From: Microvelia longipes
Lineage: Eukaryota; Arthropoda; Insecta; Hemiptera; Veliidae
Reading direction: 5' to 3'
Assembly (NCBI GenBank): GCA_018340805.1
Contig: JACMZG010001863.1
Span: 28,353,717 to 28,417,716, forward strand
DNA length: 64,000 nt
The notes beneath the pieces are model-generated. The model did not search any database. It saw only the letters and a program-made list of their open reading frames with translations, and was not told the DNA's origin. Positions within the stretch are counted from its first letter, which is position 1. Each line of letters opens with the position of its first letter. The position numbers and the translations under genes are program-made. Positions 24,905 to 36,571 of the stretch are shown here, piece after piece.

Positions 24905-25727
24905 TTCGCGATTCAAACACCGAAGCAGCGCCACAGTCGCTGATAAGAAATTGATAACGAAAGGGTGATCGTTGTTAAAGTCCTTATAGGGTTTTTTTGG
25001 GTTTTCTTATTTGTGACGATTATTTACTTAAATTTTTTCTTGGAGTGCTTTAATTTAATTAATTTTAGGGCGTATGAAATCAGTAGAATCACTATTTCAT
25101 TGAAAAATAAGGCTTTAAAGGGTTGTCATGAGTATTAAAATGTTATTCAGTGATAAGAAAGTGAAAATCACAATATTGTGTTTTATTTTAGTTATTGTTA
25201 TATAATCTTACTTTTGACTAATTTTAGTTTGCACAAAAACACAAAATTACATTTTTATTGCATTAAATTGTTTAAATTAGTTGTAACAGGTATTTAAATT
25301 AACTAATAACAAGCTTATTTTTACCATAATGGTGTTATAATTTATTTATAAATTTTATTTACATACTAAAATAAATAATAACTCAATAAATTCACTTTTT
25401 TGTAAATGTTTGTTTAAATTATCCGTTTAGGTTATATTATTTGTGGCTTAATTCGGACAAATCCAAGTCTGTAGTGAGCCTGATTCTATATTTAAAATTC
25501 TGGAATAATCGAAGTATTTATCTATGAAATATTGTCAATTTTTTAGCACCGATGGTCGTTCTTACAATTTTTTTTATTCATTACAAATTAACGAACAATA
25601 AAGTAATAAAAGAACAATTTTTATCGGCTTCCATGCTAATCCTATGAAAAACAATTTTTCATTTTCACCTTTTCGTTTTCCCGCTATTGGTATTGCCAAC
25701 CTTACAATTATCTCTTTGAATCGCGAA
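24905..25727. mobile_element. Possible Harbinger-like MITE (823 bp)
   Basis: A perfect 13-bp inverted pair, TTCGCGATTCAAA (24905-24917) and TTTGAATCGCGAA (25715-25727), is flanked on both sides by TTA (24902-24904 and 25728-25730). A 3-bp TWA duplication is the hallmark of PIF/Harbinger elements. The interior is AT-rich and has no transposase. With a 13-bp arm and a 3-bp duplication, coincidence is not excluded. Confidence 0.4.
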
Positions 25728-25730
25728 TTA

Positions 25731-26756
25731 GTTAATAAGGTTATTCCTTTTTCATCTCAGGAATAGTATGTAGTGGTAGTATTCCTTATTCTTCCCTTTA
25801 TGTATGTTCGGAAGCAAATTTAATTACAAGAATTATTTGACTGATAAATGGTTAATTCAAACATACCAGCAATTTTTTAGAGATAATAGTCTGAATAAAT
25901 ATTTGTTTTTGATAATATCCTCAGAACAGTTAATTTTACAAAATAAATGTTTAAAATTATTAATTAATAGTGTTTTGATAATTTTATAAATTTACTTTAT
26001 TTCTTAACTGTTAAAAATATATTTAACTGAGGTTATAATTTTTATTAGTTATTTTTTATGTATATGTTCATTTGGGTAAATTATGAAATTATTGGAATGA
26101 TTTATTTTGAGTTTTAAATTGCTTTTACTATGATAGATTGCATTCTAGTAAGGGAGAGGGTTAAAAATAATTTACTATCTTAGTTTGGATTTTATCATTA
26201 GTTACCCTTAATGTATGCGACGAGGGATAGTGTAAATTTTTTATTATTCTTATTATACCCCTTGTAAATTCTATTTTTCTAATTTTGATTTATCGACACC
26301 AATAATTTTTGTAATTGTTTTATCTTCTAGGTACTCTATTATAGTCAAAGCAATAAATATTAATAACTGTCAGTGTATAAAAGCGATATTTTTATGTTAT
26401 ATGCATGTTGCTTAAAAAGTATAACTGTCTAAATATGTTTATAAATTACGAATTGAAAATTTTAAATAAATTAAAGAACTTTTTACAATCAAACTTATTT
26501 TACAAATTAAATAAAAAAAAAACATTTAATTACTTTATCAAGCTCGTTTTAAAATCCTGACAAAAGCCGCATTTCAGACTCCTTATTCAGTACATGCATG
26601 GAACTGACAGACTCATACTTTGCTGATCACCTTATTCTTGTGATGGATAATGTGTGGGGGATGTTCCAGGTTTGGTGGATGTAAGGATGTGTGGCGTTTG
26701 TGAGGGGGAAAAGGGTAGAGATAAAGAAAATAAAGAAGACACAATAAATTGTAACA
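25731..26756. other. AT-rich non-coding stretch
   Basis: No coding sequence, RNA gene or repeat family is recognised. Confidence 0.55.
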
Positions 26757-27095
26757 AGGAAATGTAACAAGCAAAATGCAATGCTACATATGAAACAATA
26801 TAACATGACACAATATAATTGTGCGAGAGACCTAGGAAATGTAACAAGCAAAATCTATTGCTACATATGAAACAATATAACATGACACAATTATATTGTG
26901 CGAGAGACCTAGGAAATGTAACTAGCAAAATCTATTGCTACATATGAAACAATATAACATGACACAATATAATTGTGCGAGAGACCTAGGAAATGTAACT
27001 AGCAAAATCTATTGCTACATATGAAACAATATAACATGACACAATATAATTGTGCGAGAGACCTAGGAAATGTAACAAGCAAAATCCAATGCTAG
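26757..27095. repeat. 77-bp tandem repeat, four copies plus a partial
   Basis: Units starting at AGGAAATGTAAC lie at 26757, 26834, 26911 and 26988, with a partial fifth at 27065, exactly 77 bp apart and almost identical. Each holds GCTACATATGAAACAATA, TAACATGACACAAT and GTGCGAGAGACCT. Because 77 is not a multiple of three, the overlapping minus-strand ORFs (26627-26928) read each copy in a different frame and are not genes. A diverged outlying copy lies at 27325-27400. Confidence 0.92.
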
Positions 27096-27288
27096 ATCTG
27101 GATCAGTTCCATTATTCGACATTCGTCATCATTGATGACTCGACGTATTGTCATGTCCTACTTTGTTTCGTTAACTCATCAGGGCGTCAACTAAGCCTGA
27201 ACTCACTCCGACCTTCAATTAAAATTACGAAGAATATAATCTGAAGTATTTACCAAAGACGAGAGATCTCTGGTAAATATAATGTCTC

Positions 27289-27460
27289 ATTTGATACTAC
27301 CGTGTTTTGCAAAACACGGATGACACAAAATAACATGACACAATATGATTTTGCGAGAGACCCTAGAAATGGATCAAGCAAAATGCAATACTACATCTGA
27401 GAACCAAGCAATTCATTTTCCATTTCATGTTTTGCAAAACTTAGTAGTATCAAATGATAT
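27289..27460. repeat. Inverted repeat with an embedded perfect palindrome
   Basis: CATTTGATACTAC (27288-27300) is matched in reverse by GTAGTATCAAATG (27445-27457), and GTTTTGCAAAAC occurs next to both. The left copy sits in the 20-bp palindrome CCGTGTTTTGCAAAACACGG (27300-27319). A diverged 77-bp unit lies between the arms. A further hairpin (TTTACCA...TGGTAAA) lies just upstream at about 27250-27277. It looks like a small foldback element adjoining the minisatellite. Confidence 0.65.
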
Positions 27461-30400
27461 AGATAAAGAAGAAGTCATTCTCGTGTTCGACACATTTGTG
27501 TAACTTTAACTTTTTATATTTGTCCTTTTAAATTTAAAGAATATTTTATATGTTTTATAAATGTTGTTTTAAATAATAAGAAAATAAAGAAATTTAATAA
27601 TTACGTATGTAAGCAATGTAGTAATGTAAGTAATTTAATTATGTATGTAATCAATGTAAGTAATATAAGTAATGTTGTAATGTAAGAAATGTAAGTACGA
27701 ATTTAAACAAGTATGAGGGTGTTGTAATAATAATGTTGCCCTTTAAAAATATATACATTTACTCATATAAAGGAAAAATTACATTAACTTCCCTTTATTG
27801 TCATTGAAAACGTTATAATCTTAAGATAATCTCCAGACATAAATGTTTGAACAATTTTTGCCTTTATTTTTACTAAGAAAAATTATCTTTACTTTAAGTA
27901 TCAGAGAACAATAAAACTATAAATTTTATTTTTAAAACAATTGCAATTTTCTTAAGAGAGACGTTCTAATTTTCAAAGTTATCTTAAGCTGTTTATCTTG
28001 TTATCTTTGTTGAAACTATATTTAGTTTTAGTGTTTGCTCTACATTATGAAGAATTCTAGTGAAAGTACTAAGTAAAGGTAGACGTAGCTATCATGCTCT
28101 GAGGTATTGTTTATGAACTGTTATATTGTGGGATTTTCAACTAAAACTTCCTATATCTTATTAAGACTAAGAGGCCAATGTTATAACCATTAACATTAAA
28201 TTCTATTCAGTTTTTTATGAATTAACGAAAAAAGACGTTTTTAAACTTTTTATATTACATTATAAAACGTAGCAATTTCAAAAACATTTTGTAAACTTTC
28301 TTTGACATGATAAGGAAATATTTCTTTGATAATTTTAAATCAGCATGTCTGTAACTCAACTCAAGCTCACCGGTTGATGGGATTACATCACGTGGTGGAT
28401 GTCATGTCTGTTTTTTTAATCACCGGTGGATTTTAGAGGGGTTACCTCTGAGGCTTAATTCGCCAAAGGCTCCTTTCCTACAAAATTAACGGAAACTTCC
28501 TGAATTTACTTACCTATCTTTTGCGGTGAATGTTGACAACAATAATGTAACCTTATCGCGTACTACTATAGATGGCTAAGTCCGCCCTTTAGCGGGACTT
28601 AACTTCTTTCCCTCTCTCTTTTTACCATAGATTGTGAATAAATCATAATAGAGAAAAATCTATCTCAAACATATGCCAAAAACAAACTGCACATGCCTGG
28701 TACGAACTGTGTATGCTTAATTATTACATTAATTGCGCAGGTCTTAAATTTAGGGGCCAATCTACCTTCCGACCTAAGGTTTCCTATTGTAGGTTATTGA
28801 CAAATATTGAAGAACTTTATTTTATTTTGCTTGTAACCAAGTATTTCTTCATACTTTTATTAAAAATAATGAAGGTTGTCCTAAAGGGTTAATTTATGTT
28901 AAAATCATCATATCCTTGTTACACAACCCGTGTTTCCCGCCTTTAATTGTAACCATGATAGGGAAAGTAAGTTTGCTCTTAATTCTCTATGTCATACGAC
29001 GTTCATGGGGTCAGTTAAGTTTCCTTATGTCGTTATCTATTTTATTTATGATCCTTGCTTTTTACCAACCAAAAAGCAAGCTTAGAATCCACCGGTCCGT
29101 TTAACTCAGATGGATACACAAGTTCAACCAATTGGTGATTTCATAGTTAAATTAAAAGACAAGCTGAGTGAATAGCCAATATCAATAACTGTTTGCTAAG
29201 AGCAATTTCACAATTCCTCTAACCATTCTCGTTAAAGCTAATTTTTAAATATATTTATAATTTATACACTTGTATACTAGTAAGTTAAAATGTACCTATC
29301 TCTGGTGGCTTTCTGAAATAAATTTTATTTAATTTATTTAAATGATTTATTTTAGCTGGCAGGATTGAGACTACATGTCTCCTTTTCCATTCTACTAGCA
29401 AATAATACACTATACAAGCAATATACAAACATTTATTTGTTATTAAATAAAAGTTTTCAGAGAGTTGATGTCTAAATCACCTTCTCTGTCTATCATTAAA
29501 AATTCACGTTTGATGTTTTAAATTTCTATAATGGAATTATAAGCAGATGAAGTCCATAGGTTTCAGGATAATTTTTCCTTGATTTTTACCTTGGCTATCT
29601 TTGATAAAAGTAGAAATTAAACAAAATCTTTAATATTTTTCCTTGCAGTATTTTTTCATTTATTATACTCGTACAAGCAAAAAGACTAAAACTAATCCTA
29701 CACAATTTAACATCATTTACTTATTCTTAACGGTATTTTAACAACCAGATCTCACGTCATTTACTTTGACTTCTAATTATGGTCACTAATAATTACTATT
29801 GTTCTTAAACAGATTTCGGTTATTATTATTAAGTTTTGTAAACAATTTATTCTTGGTGTTAATTTATACATTGATTCAATCAAAAGGTATTACAAAAGAA
29901 ACAAAAATAAATTACTTATTATTATTTTTAAAAGAGGATAAAATTTCAAGAAATTTGATACTAATATCATTATATTCTGCTCATTTTTCATAAAGCTACT
30001 GTTTGACATATATCATTTATTTTATTTAAAAATTATTTATAAATTATTTTTTATAATAAATTAAATAATAAATATAAAATAATAATATAATAAATTAAAT
30101 TATTTATTTATAAATTATTTTTTTCTCGTAGTTTTAACAAAAATATAAGATAGTCAGTCAATAGATTGATGAAAATACGGAAAATAGTAATAAATTGCAA
30201 GTGTAATTTTCAAAATAGGCAACATTACAGTACTCTAATTTATATTTCAAAGTCTATTACACGTGTGTGTGTGTGGGTATAGATGCTAGTAAGGTACTTG
30301 ACGAAATATCTATGCTTCCACTAACTAGGCTTCTATCAGTACTTAACTGTGAATACGTGATTTTAAAATATAAACTCCTCAAAGTGCTCTGCTACTAAAT

Positions 30401-31479
30401 CAGTAAATAATAATAAACTATGTTTGTTAACCCTGTTTAACGTAGTTGCTTGATTAACTAGATACAATTTTGAGTAAATACATTGCGTACATCCATATCG
30501 TAAATGCAATTTCTAAGTTACTTGATGATAGTATTTAGTTATAAAACAAAACTTTTAATATGTTGGTTACCTGACCTGAGCATTACCATGATATTTAACA
30601 TAATAAGGAAGATATTAATATTACTAAAAAGTGAAGGTAAAACGTTCAAATTCAATTAAAATAAACACGATTTGAATGATTTCATAAACGATTCATAGAT
30701 TTATTTCCTTTTGTAAAACTGAATAAATAAAAACAGGGTTAGAGGGTCATTGTCAAAGGTCAGAGAAGTGAAAAGGAGTTATTCATCTCTTTTATAATTA
30801 ATAATATTTGTTTAAAAAACTCGTTATTTGTTTGTTTTTATTACGCAATACATTTGCCAAGGTCTTCTTTGTTTAGTTCAAATATTAAGTTTGTAAATAA
30901 ACACAACAATGATAAACCAGTGTTCGTTCAAAGTTGCAATTTAGCTAATAACACATTAGTTTAAAATTTATTCAAAAAATACAATTGAAAACCTTTGTTC
31001 TTTGTGTGAAAGTGTCAAAGTAATAAATGAAATATTACTTCTTAATTCAATACTACTTCATACTTCAAAGTAGTAGCGAAGTAGTAATAGTAATAGAATA
31101 AGTGTCAATTATGTTTGTGTAGGCTAAAAGATGGCAGTTTTACATAAAAGATTAAAGTAAACTATGTTGTATATTACTTCCACAGAAGCTTGGTCTTTGT
31201 AACAAGCTCCAAATTTCCCTACAAACATACGGAAAATTAATCTATATTCTTAATAATTGATTACAACAGGGTTTCTTCCCTATTTCTTTCTGTAAATCGG
31301 TGTTAACCGTGTTTACACCAATAAGGTATCATCGAATACCTTACAAGTTAAGAAAAAATTAAATGTTAACAGAATACGTTGCATTGAAAACATTAGTAAA
31401 TATTGTATAAGTGTTTAAGATGTGGTTTTGTATTAAATCTATAGATTGCACTCTATAGAAATAATGTTAATTTCTTCTT
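27461..31479. other. AT-rich non-coding stretch
   Basis: No gene is recognised in 4 kb. A low-complexity (ATGTAAGTA)-like stretch lies at 27600-27700, CACCGGT motifs bracket 28368-28435, an imperfect hairpin TAAGTCCGCC...AGCGGGACTTA lies near 28578-28602, and a short (GT)n tract lies at about 30262-30276. Confidence 0.55.
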
Positions 31480-31892
31480 TTTCTTTATTCATACTGTAGC
31501 TATACATATGAATAAAGAAAATAGGAATGTAACTACCTATATATAGTTACATATAACTATATATATGTAAAATATTGTGTTGCTCTAATAATCTGAAACC
31601 CAGGTTTTTCTAAAATTATCCGCTATGAACGTTTTTAAGACCTCCTGAGTAGTTTTTACAAAATTGTCTGTTTGTATGTTTGTAATGTTGTAGCTCCCTA
31701 TATGTTTAGCAGCATTGTGCGTGGTTTGTAGTTGCATTGATGATCACTGGTAAAACTGATATTTCGTCCCTAAGAGGAAAGATTTAATACATTTCAAATC
31801 GGCATTTTTTATATTCTGAGGACGAGCTGAGTCAAAAGATCGTTGATCGGATGTGCGTTGCCAATCCGATAAGGTTAGGGTTAGAAAAAGTT
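31480..31892 (+). repeat. Element BA, diverged copy
   Basis: A terminal hairpin (TTTCTTTATTCATA...TATGAATAAAGAAA, about 31481-31520) is followed by B blocks (TATTGTGTTGC, ATTATCCGCTATGAACGTTTT, TAAGACCTCCTGAGTAG, TTTACAAAATTGTCTG) and, after a deletion, A blocks (TATTCTGAGGACGAGCTGAG, GCGTTGCCAATCCGAT). Both modules are in the usual order, but the 5S core is absent. Confidence 0.65.
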
Positions 31893-32901
31893 TTTATGAA
31901 TTCCGTTTCCGAATTATTGTTGTCGACGTTTTATTACCTTTTATATGAAGGTAAGTACCTATGAAAGGTATTTACCTTATTACCGTTTTATTACCTTTTA
32001 TATGAAAGAAAATATATTTTGTGGTTAATCATAAAATTGTGTATTATAGGGCGTCACTTTAAAAAAATTCGTTTAAATTAATTTTAAAAAAGAACTTTAC
32101 GAAATACGAAAAAATATTTGTTTGGTAAAAAGTGTTGGTAATAATGTTATTAAGTTTTCTGAAAAGAAAATGGCCTCAACCGCATCGTGGCTAGCACAGT
32201 TTTCGAAGTATATGAATGGATGTAAACTTTTAGCAGTAAAGCACTCTAACGGTCATAATATATGCTCTTTCATGGGAAAATCTCGTTCCATAATTAGCAG
32301 CGTGTTTTGAATTTGTATAAGTAAATGTTTATTTGTATAAATTATAATTTCTTTGTTTATTTAGGCTAAACGTGTTTCTCAATTTCTCTCTCCTTATTCT
32401 AAACTCTAATTTATTTTACTAGTTTTACGAAGCTTAACTTTTTGACTAGAAGGCAAGGAAGTTAAAAGGGCTAACGAGTTTTTCTCCAGGGAATGAACTC
32501 GAGGGAAGTTGATTTTAGAGTTAAAAAGAGTCAGAGAGTTTGCTAAGTTAATCGGAGGATGACCTAAATGCAAATTTTGTCTCTTCTATATTTTTTTGTT
32601 GACCTATTTTACCGTACACTATTAGTCAAAATGTTTCGCAAACAATTTATGTCTTTTTACTTTGACATTAACTCTAACTCGGTACTGTCGTAAATAATAA
32701 TGATTGTCACTCTGTTAAAGTAACACCTTATAAATTTATTTTAAATTTTACTATTCAAATATTTTTATAAACTATGTTTTAACACAGCTTTGTACTTATT
32801 TCTGCCAAAGATTGAAAATTACCTTTATTGGTAGCTCGAAGAAAGCTGAAGTGGACTCACTAGCTCCACTAAGCTATTGAGTTCTAAAGAAAAAGTCATA
32901 G
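31893..32901. other. Non-coding stretch with one weak ORF
   Basis: A short frame at 32122-32310 contains an ATG at 32170 and codes for MASTASWLAQFSKYMNGCKL and a following SFMGKSRSIISSVF. Its codon composition is less AI-biased than the flanks, but I recognise no family and no convincing splice sites. It is recorded only as a possible exon or old insertion. Confidence 0.4.
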
Positions 32902-33100
32902 TAGAGTAAGTCTTTTTATTAGAGTAAGTCCTGCTAGTAGAGTAAGTCTTAAAGTAAGTCCTGCTAGTAGAGTAGTCTTACTAAGTAAGTCCTGCTAGTA
33001 GAGTAAGTCTTACTAAGTAAGTCCTGCTAGTAGAGTAAGTCTTACTAAGTAAGTCCTGCTAGTAGAGTAAGTCTAATAGATTAAGTCCTACTAGTCGAGT
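32902..33100. repeat. 32-bp tandem repeat
   Basis: The core AAGTAAGTCCTGCTAGTAGA plus GTAAGTCTTACT is repeated with spacings of 23, 30, 32 and 32 bp, so shorter outer units pass into a regular 32-bp array. The flanking units are degenerate (AGTCATAGTAGAG, TCCTACTAGTCGAG). Confidence 0.9.
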
Positions 33101-33224
33101 ACTGGTCAAGGATCCTAGCATTTTTGCTTACCCTTTATTCGCCATAAACCGAACTACTCGACACTATCGTTGTGTTCCAGTTGGTTATGGTTTTAACCTT
33201 TTTAAAAATTCATTAAGATAGTAT

Positions 33225-33344
33225 ATTATGTTACAAGGGTGTAAAGAAGGTCTTTTTACATATAGTGGCGACTATATTTTCTGTTAAGCGAAGTGAGACA
33301 GAAAAAAGAGCCGAGGTAAAAAAGCCATCCTCAGACGTGTGAAG
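33225..33344 (+). repeat. Probable element BA scrap
   Basis: CTGTTAAGCGAAGTGAGACAG and AGCCGAGGTAAA resemble the A-module phrases GCGAAGCGAGTC and ACCGAGGTACC. It is short and diverged, so the assignment is tentative. Confidence 0.35.
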
Positions 33345-33366
33345 AAAGATAGCATATGCTATCTTT
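33345..33366. repeat. Perfect 22-bp palindrome
   Basis: AAAGATAGCAT is followed directly by its reverse complement ATGCTATCTTT, with no spacer. It lies just after a possible A-module scrap. Confidence 0.6.
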
Positions 33367-34407
33367 TTCGGGCGTAGTAATAGTAAATAAGTATTTTTCA
33401 ATAAAAACAGTATGATGTATTAAAATTTGCCGGTACATTTCTTTCGTTCGCCTCATTGGCCAAAAGTTTCAATTCTGGCGGCGTATTTTGAATGACTATC
33501 TTTGATTATTAAATACTTGATAAATAATTAATAACTAACTTTCCGAAATAACAAAAATTTGTTTACAAAAATGTTCGATTATTTAATAGATAAACAAAAA
33601 AAGTAAAAAGAACAAGAAAGGTAATATTATAAACTTGTAGTAAACTACTAGCGTCCACCTAGTGGACATTTAAGGAACTTAACTATCGGTGGTAAAGAAC
33701 TATTTTATTGACGCCGACAGTAAAAAACTATTACTGTCGCCGACAGAAAAAAAACTACGAAACTGTCGTAGACTGTAAAAAACGCTTTTCATCTACTTTT
33801 TTGAGGATGTAAAGGTGATTAGCGTGCATAATTTTAGCGTTACAATTATAATTTCTTTGTTTTCCTGGAGATTTTTAGGAAGAAAACGTTAATGTTTATC
33901 GGCAGTTGTTTTCCGTTTACATTATTTTTGTTAAGTAAAGACAGCATTACTCGTACAAATATAATCTTTATGTAAGTTATTCTGCAAATATTAAGTAATT
34001 AAGAATTCAAACAATTTCAAATGTTCTGTATATAAATTTTTATATTAGGTAGTAAATTATTGTTTGGTTTATTTAATGAATGACAAATATTATACTAAGT
34101 AAAATTTCATTTCTGCTGCATTAATATTTTACTCTAAAACTATTTATTTAAGCAGAGTTTAATTAAACTTGAGCCATAAAATGTTTTTATGTATTTAAAG
34201 TTTTTATATTTCCTTATATTATAAAAAATAAAATTCAAAATATTTAAAGGAATTTATTTTAAATAAAAAAATAAAAAGTTAATGAATATAAATTATATTT
34301 TGTTTATTTGTTCTACTGTCTTTATCATGGCTGTGAATTTATTATGTGTGAATAACTTATTAGCAGTAGTAGAATTCTATATTCAAGGCAAAGTATACTA
34401 ACCAATG
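33367..34407. other. AT-rich stretch with small repeated CTGTCG motifs
   Basis: No gene is seen. GTCCACC-tag-TGGAC (33653-33665) forms a small stem. The motif ACTGTCG, or its reverse CGACAGT, recurs several times between 33710 and 33775 around runs of A. Confidence 0.5.
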
Positions 34408-34458
34408 TAATAACGTATAATAACCACCTATATAATAGGTGGTTATTATACGTTATTA
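34408..34458. repeat. Perfect palindrome, 24-bp arms, 3-nt loop
   Basis: The arms TAATAACGTATAATAACC-ACCTAT (34408-34431) and their exact reverse complement (34435-34458) surround ATA. A partial third copy of the outer part (ACGTAATAACG) follows at 34463-34473, immediately before the GT/AT microsatellite. Confidence 0.9.
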
Positions 34459-34471
34459 ATCAACGTAATAA

Positions 34472-34472
34472 C

Positions 34473-34561
<89 letters not shown>

Positions 34562-34577
34562 ATATATATATATATTA
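34472..34577. repeat. Compound (GT)n(AT)n microsatellite
   Basis: A short GT run passes into about 90 bp of TA repeats with a few AATA or TTAT slips. A weaker ATGTATATATACG tail continues to about 34610. Confidence 0.9.
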
Positions 34578-34589
34578 TGTATATATGTA

Positions 34590-36328
34590 TATATATACGT
34601 TACGTATATGATCGAGGAAATTTGAGAGGGTAAAGAAATGCGTAAGCATAATACTTGCTATCTGATTAGTTAAACAGTTTTAAGTTCAGTGAATAATGCA
34701 TCATAATGTTACTGCTTATTCTCTTATTCTTGTTTACTAGTTATTTAGTTATTCTATTGTATATTTCTTTTCTGTTTTTATATAAATTGTAAAGTGGCTT
34801 ACTATGTTGTATTAATTACAGTTGCTTACTCCTTTCACATCTACATGAATATAAAAGGATAAAATAGTATTTGGTAAAATATACGTAATAAAATAGAAGA
34901 AGTCAAAGTCATTTTTTAGCTAGTAAATGCTTCTTTAAAATAAAATCACCCAACAGTTTTGAAAAGAATATTGCATAAATAATACTTCTTAAATTTAACT
35001 CGGAAAATAGTTAGAAAAGGAAAAAGTGCGTAAAGAAATAAGAAGTCAGTAGCGAAGAAATGGATTGTTCCGGTGTTCGCAGACCACTGCCGCTGAGATG
35101 AGTGTCGTTGACCTCTTCGCTCTTTTCTGAAATCATCTTTCGCCTTATATTTTACATTACAACTCATCCTGTTATTAATTTTACATTATTATTACCTCAA
35201 CCAAGATTTTTTCTTTTTACTTTTTTTTTAGTGTAATTATTATTCTTTTTAAGTGTGATAGTCGTATAAATATGTTTTAAAAATAACCTTAGAGTGTGGG
35301 GTTAAAGGACTTTAATCATAATTAGGATCTCGCATAAAGCTTTTACTACTTTAAGTAAAATCAAATAAAAAGTTGCTTGGCAATATTCTATAGGAAAATC
35401 AACCTATTTTTAGCGTCTTTTCAATTATTTAACTGTATTTTTTTATTTATTGTTCCCTTACATTTTTTTTTTAAGAATTAAGTTTAAATTCTTAAATATA
35501 TTATATTTAATATTAAATTCTTCTCTTCATTATCTTTTTCCTAATTAATTTTAATTCTGTAATTGCATTTGTACTCTTGTTTGTATTTATGCTATGATCG
35601 GAGTAAAATATTGAAATAGGTACAAAGGGTTCATTGTTGAGTAAAGTGCTTTATTCTATTGTTGTATTTTAACGAAAATTCAGTTTTAAGGGTCAAGAGG
35701 TTTTGCTCAAGAGGAAGGAAGGTCCTAATGATGCCTTTATGACGTCATAATATAATATTAGAAGAGTGAAATTTTGGCATCTACCGACGTTAGTACCGAA
35801 ATTAAAATCCTAATTGTTGTTTTAATTTATTTTGTGTAATTACATTCACGTTTAAACTCTCCTCCGTACATTCGTTAATACATAACATACATATACATAA
35901 TTCGTTTATACATAAACCCTTAATATATTATTTAATTATATTGTTTAACATAAAACACATCAAATTTAATTTATCATTGTATACATTTAATGAATTGAAA
36001 GTTATTTTAAGAATAAAAGAAGACAGTACTTTTCCTACGACGTTAGAATGTTATTATATATATTTTGTTTCTCTAAATAAAGATCAAAACATTGCATTAG
36101 CAAAAAACGTAACACCTACTTTTCATTCACCGTCGTTTCAGCCTAAACAGATCTCAATAATCGATGTCTGTTTGTATGTATGAAGTTTGAATGTGCGCAT
36201 GTCCTGTAAACACTCTACATTTTAAATGGCTGATCCAATTTTAATAAAAACTTAGCTAAAATTCAAGTCCTATGAGAGAAAAAAACATATTAGATTTTAG
36301 AGTTAATCTAAAGCGTCTAATACACGTC
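34590..36328. other. AT-rich non-coding stretch
   Basis: No recognised gene. ORFs at 34946-35167 (-) and 35941-36183 (+) have no family resemblance. The first contains a locally less biased stretch (FRKERRGQRHSSQRQW) but no flanking support. Confidence 0.5.
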
Positions 36329-36571
36329 AGTCCCGCAATACTCCCCTTCCTCAGTCCTCTTACCGGTTGAACCTAACCACGTTCGGATGAACCTTAACCA
36401 CGTTGAACATGAACCCCAACTTTTCGGTTAAACCTAAACCATGTTCAGGGTTATGATCAACAAGGTAAAGGTTCAAACGAACGTGGTTCAGGTTCAACCG
36501 AATATGGTCCGGGCTCATGTTTAACGTGGTTCAGGTTCAACCGGTAAGAGGACGGGGAGTATTGCGGGACT
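36329..36571. mobile_element. Foldback/MITE-like palindromic element 2 (243 bp)
   Basis: AGTCCCGCAATACTCCCC opens the element and its exact complement GGGGAGTATTGCGGGACT closes it. CCTCTTACCGGTTGAACCT and AGGTTCAACCGGTAAGAGG follow symmetrically inside. Weaker symmetry extends outward to about 36319 and 36581. The interior is built from repeated ACGTGGTTCAGGTTCAACCG-like modules in both orientations (about five copies), so the whole can fold on itself. It has no ORF. The module resembles that in the element at 18286-18571, although the ends differ. The target duplication is unclear. Confidence 0.78.

Noticed and set aside
26627..26928. Overlapping minus-strand ORFs with repeated CVMLYCFICS peptides
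   Set aside because: They read through the 77-bp tandem repeat. The unit is not a multiple of three and the frames have no conserved start.
27600..27700. CRISPR-like spaced repeats (GTAAGTAATGT words)
   Set aside because: The words are short, irregularly spaced and low-complexity. The context is eukaryotic.
34946..35167. Minus-strand ORF with an FRKERRGQRHSSQRQW segment
   Set aside because: The second half degenerates into a hydrophobic chance sequence. There is no family and no flanking exon signals.
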